The translations under genes were made by a program, and so were the position numbers. DNA of 64,000 bases from Asinibacterium sp. OR53 (GTDB lineage Bacteria > Bacteroidota > Bacteroidia > Chitinophagales > Chitinophagaceae): positions 1,944,501 through 2,008,500 of the forward strand of contig NZ_KI911562.1 of assembly GCF_000515315.1 (NCBI RefSeq). Reading direction: 5' to 3'. The notes under the pieces are model-generated. The model was not told the origin of the DNA and made no database searches. It saw only the letters and a program-made list of their open reading frames with translations. Positions 61,807-64,000 of the stretch are shown one piece after another (the stretch's first letter is position 1; each line of letters starts with the position of its first letter).

Positions 61807-64000
61807 ATGGATACGATGAAAAAAATATTGGGAGCGCTCAGCCTCCTGTGCATGGGCTCGATACAGGCACAGGTGAAGCCAGCATCTATTAAAGGAGCAT
61901 CACCGCTGACACTCTGGTATGCGAAACCGGCGGGTATCTGGGAAGAAGCATTGCCGCTTGGCAATGGTAAAACCGGTGCAATGGTTTTCGGTGGTGTAAC
62001 CACAGAACGTTATCAACTGAATGATAACACGCTTTGGTCTGCCGCTCCCAATCCTGGTAATAATCCTAACGGACCGGTGATATTGCCACAAGTTAGGGCG
62101 CAGGTAGAACAAGGCAACTACGACAGCGCACGCGCACTGTGGAGAAAAATGCAGGGCTCTTATTCTGCGCGATATCTGCCACTCGCCGATTTGTGGGTGA
62201 GATCAGTTATAAAAGATACTGCCCCTACTTATTACTACCGCAGCTTGGATTTGCAGAATGCTACTTCATTAGTAAGATACACAGTCGACAATATTACCTA
62301 CACAAGGGAGACATTTATCAGCCATCCCGGTAAGATCATGATGGTACGGATCACTGCCAATAAAAAAGCATCCATCAATATCCAAACAACGCTGACGAGT
62401 AAATTGAAGTATCATATTGATGCAGTGAGCGATAATTACCTTGTATTGAAAGGTAAAGCGCCAAAATATGTAGCCAACCGAGAATACGACCCTCACCAAG
62501 TAGTATACGATGAGAACGCGAATGGAGAGGGAATGAATTTTGAAGTGCATGTAAAACTGGTCGCCATCAATGGAACTGTCAAACAAGATGCAGGTGCGCT
62601 GAAAGTGAGTAATGCAGATGAAGTAATGATCTATTTGTCCGAAGCAACCAGCTTCAACGGATTCAACAAATCACCGGGACTGGAAGGGAAAGATCCTTCC
62701 ATAGAGGCCAAAGCCAACCTGCAGCGTGCTGTACAGCAAAGCTTTCAATCACTTCGTGCTAAACATATTGCCGATTACCAGTCGTTGTTCAACAGGGTGA
62801 AGTTAAACCTCGGTGAAAACACCGAAGCGGACAAATTGCCTACTGATGAAAGATTGAAGCGTTTTGGAAAAACACAGCACGATAATGCTTTGCAAGTTTT
62901 GTACTACCAGTTTGGCCGTTACCTGATGATCGCTTCTTCCAGGCCCGGCTCAAGGCCTACGAACCTGCAGGGTATCTGGAATGATCATGTACAGCCGCCA
63001 TGGGGAAGCAACTATACCACCAATATCAATACCGAAATGAATTACTGGCTGGCAGAAAATACCAATCTTTCAGAATGCCATCAGCCATTATTTGATTTTA
63101 TGAAAGAGTTGGCAGTGAATGGAGCTGTTACAGCCAAAGTGAATTACAATATCAATGAAGGATGGGTAGTGCACCACAATTCAGATATCTGGGCCAAAAC
63201 ATCGCCGCCCGGCGGATACGACCAGGATCCCAAAGGATCACCTCGCTGGTCGGCCTGGCCCATGGCGGGAGCATGGTTCAGTACGCATTTATGGGAACAT
63301 TATTTGTTCACAGGCAACAAACAGTTTTTGCGTGAGCAGGCATATCCACTGATGAAAGGCGCTGCGCAATTCATGCTGCATTGGCTGGTGAAAGATAAAC
63401 AGTCCGGGTACCTCGTTACCAATCCGTCTACATCACCGGAAAACAGCATTAAGATCAATGGCAAGGAATACGATATGGCCATGGCATCTACCATGGATAT
63501 GTCCATCATCCGTGAATTGTTTACCGCACTGATCAAAACAACTGAGGAGTTGAAAACAGATGCAGCATTTCATGATGAACTGGTGAAAGTAAAGGCGCAA
63601 TTATATCCTTATCATATTGGACAATACGGACAAATACAGGAATGGTTCAAAGATTGGGATGATCCGAAAGACAAGCACAGGCATATCTCACAATTATTCG
63701 GACTTTACCCAGGCAGCCAGATTACAGTGAATCATACGCCAGCGTTGGCCGCTGCTGCGAAACAATCGCTTATCCATCGCGGCGATGTGAGTACCGGCTG
63801 GTCCATGGCCTGGAAGATCAACTGGTGGGCAAGACTGCAGGATGGGGAGCATGCTTACAAAATATTAAGTGCAGCGTTTAATTATATCAATCCGGCAGAA
63901 CCGCGTGAAACCATGGTAGGAGGCGGCACTTACCCGAATCTTTTCGATGCACATCCACCCTTTCAGATCGATGGAAATTTTGGAGCCACAGCCGGCATCA
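61807..64000 (+). CDS. GH95 alpha-L-fucosidase-type glycoside hydrolase (3' end outside window)
   Basis: At least 731 codons are open to the window edge. A signal peptide ends GSIQAQ. The N-terminal GH95 block WEEALPLGNGKTGAMVFGG is followed by QLNDNTLW. Later come RPTNLQGIWN, PPWGSNYTTNINTEMNYW, HPPFQIDGNFGATAGI, all GH95 signatures. GH95 enzymes remove alpha-1,2-L-fucose or alpha-L-galactose. An alternative start is 61816 (MKKILGALSL). It is the last visible gene of the SusCD locus. Confidence 0.95.
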   Translation, partial: MDTMKKILGALSLLCMGSIQAQVKPASIKGASPLTLWYAKPAGIWEEALPLGNGKTGAMVFGGVTTERYQLNDNTLWSAAPNPGNNPNGPVILPQVRAQVEQGNYDSARALWRKMQGSYSARYLPLADLWVRSVIKDTAPTYYYRSLDLQNATSLVRYTVDNITYTRETFISHPGKIMMVRITANKKASINIQTTLTSKLKYHIDAVSDNYLVLKGKAPKYVANREYDPHQVVYDENANGEGMNFEVHVKLVAINGTVKQDAGALKVSNADEVMIYLSEATSFNGFNKSPGLEGKDPSIEAKANLQRAVQQSFQSLRAKHIADYQSLFNRVKLNLGENTEADKLPTDERLKRFGKTQHDNALQVLYYQFGRYLMIASSRPGSRPTNLQGIWNDHVQPPWGSNYTTNINTEMNYWLAENTNLSECHQPLFDFMKELAVNGAVTAKVNYNINEGWVVHHNSDIWAKTSPPGGYDQDPKGSPRWSAWPMAGAWFSTHLWEHYLFTGNKQFLREQAYPLMKGAAQFMLHWLVKDKQSGYLVTNPSTSPENSIKINGKEYDMAMASTMDMSIIRELFTALIKTTEELKTDAAFHDELVKVKAQLYPYHIGQYGQIQEWFKDWDDPKDKHRHISQLFGLYPGSQITVNHTPALAAAAKQSLIHRGDVSTGWSMAWKINWWARLQDGEHAYKILSAAFNYINPAEPRETMVGGGTYPNLFDAHPPFQIDGNFGATAGI

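Overview
The window looks like a chromosomal segment of a Bacteroidota bacterium, most likely family Chitinophagaceae. The reasons are a SusC/SusD pair, a PorP/SprF protein beside a PKD protein with a gliding-type C-terminal domain (type IX secretion), a BlaI/M56 pair, standalone PurS, a eukaryotic-type citrate synthase, and promoters of the TTTG-N20-TAnnTTTG type. The backbone has moderate G+C; the stretch 41.3-50.5 kb is clearly AT-rich and foreign.

Layout. 0-3.3 kb: sugar genes (MFS permease fragment, YdjC-like deacetylase, ThuA domain protein, GH130). 3.3-5.5 kb: divergent methionine genes metZ/metX. 5.6-9.5 kb: small membrane protein, lpxB, then a BlaI repressor with twin operators and an unusual M56 peptidase fused to a cell-wall amidase. 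9.5-23.6 kb: mostly housekeeping (VWA lipid/surface protein, hpt, glucosaminidase-LysM, O-methyltransferase, SSS symporter, LOG-like protein, FAD oxidase, pckA, deoxynucleoside kinase, trpS, recG). 23.7-28.4 kb: T9SS cargo-like PKD protein plus PorP/SprF. 28.5-41 kb: Fic protein with a palindromic operator, a coiled-coil protein, pepP-pssA-purS-rsmI, M1 peptidase, rsmG, a GT2, tgt, LptF/G permease, gltA and a candidate small RNA.

41,296-50,535 is a 9.2-kb integrative island in the 3' end of tRNA-Ala(GGC). It is bounded by 47-bp direct repeats, with a second 21-bp repeat just inside each end. Order: tyrosine integrase, two tandem reverse transcriptases that best fit the two-RT antiphage system DRT type 3 (Drt3a + Drt3b), an IS3-family element, a 5'-truncated VapE-like primase/helicase, a repeat-rich stretch, two hypothetical genes, and a structured RNA able to fold in two alternative ways. 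The island also supplies a replacement terminator for the tRNA gene. This is the most exciting part of the window.

50.6-64 kb: a membrane-anchored beta-propeller protein and a Crp/Fnr regulator, then a carbohydrate locus: esterase, mannonate oxidoreductase-like SDR, mannonate dehydratase (uxuA), SusC, SusD, a fasciclin-like lipoprotein and the start of a GH95 alpha-L-fucosidase. Together these suggest uptake and degradation of a glycan carrying uronic acid and fucose-type sugars.
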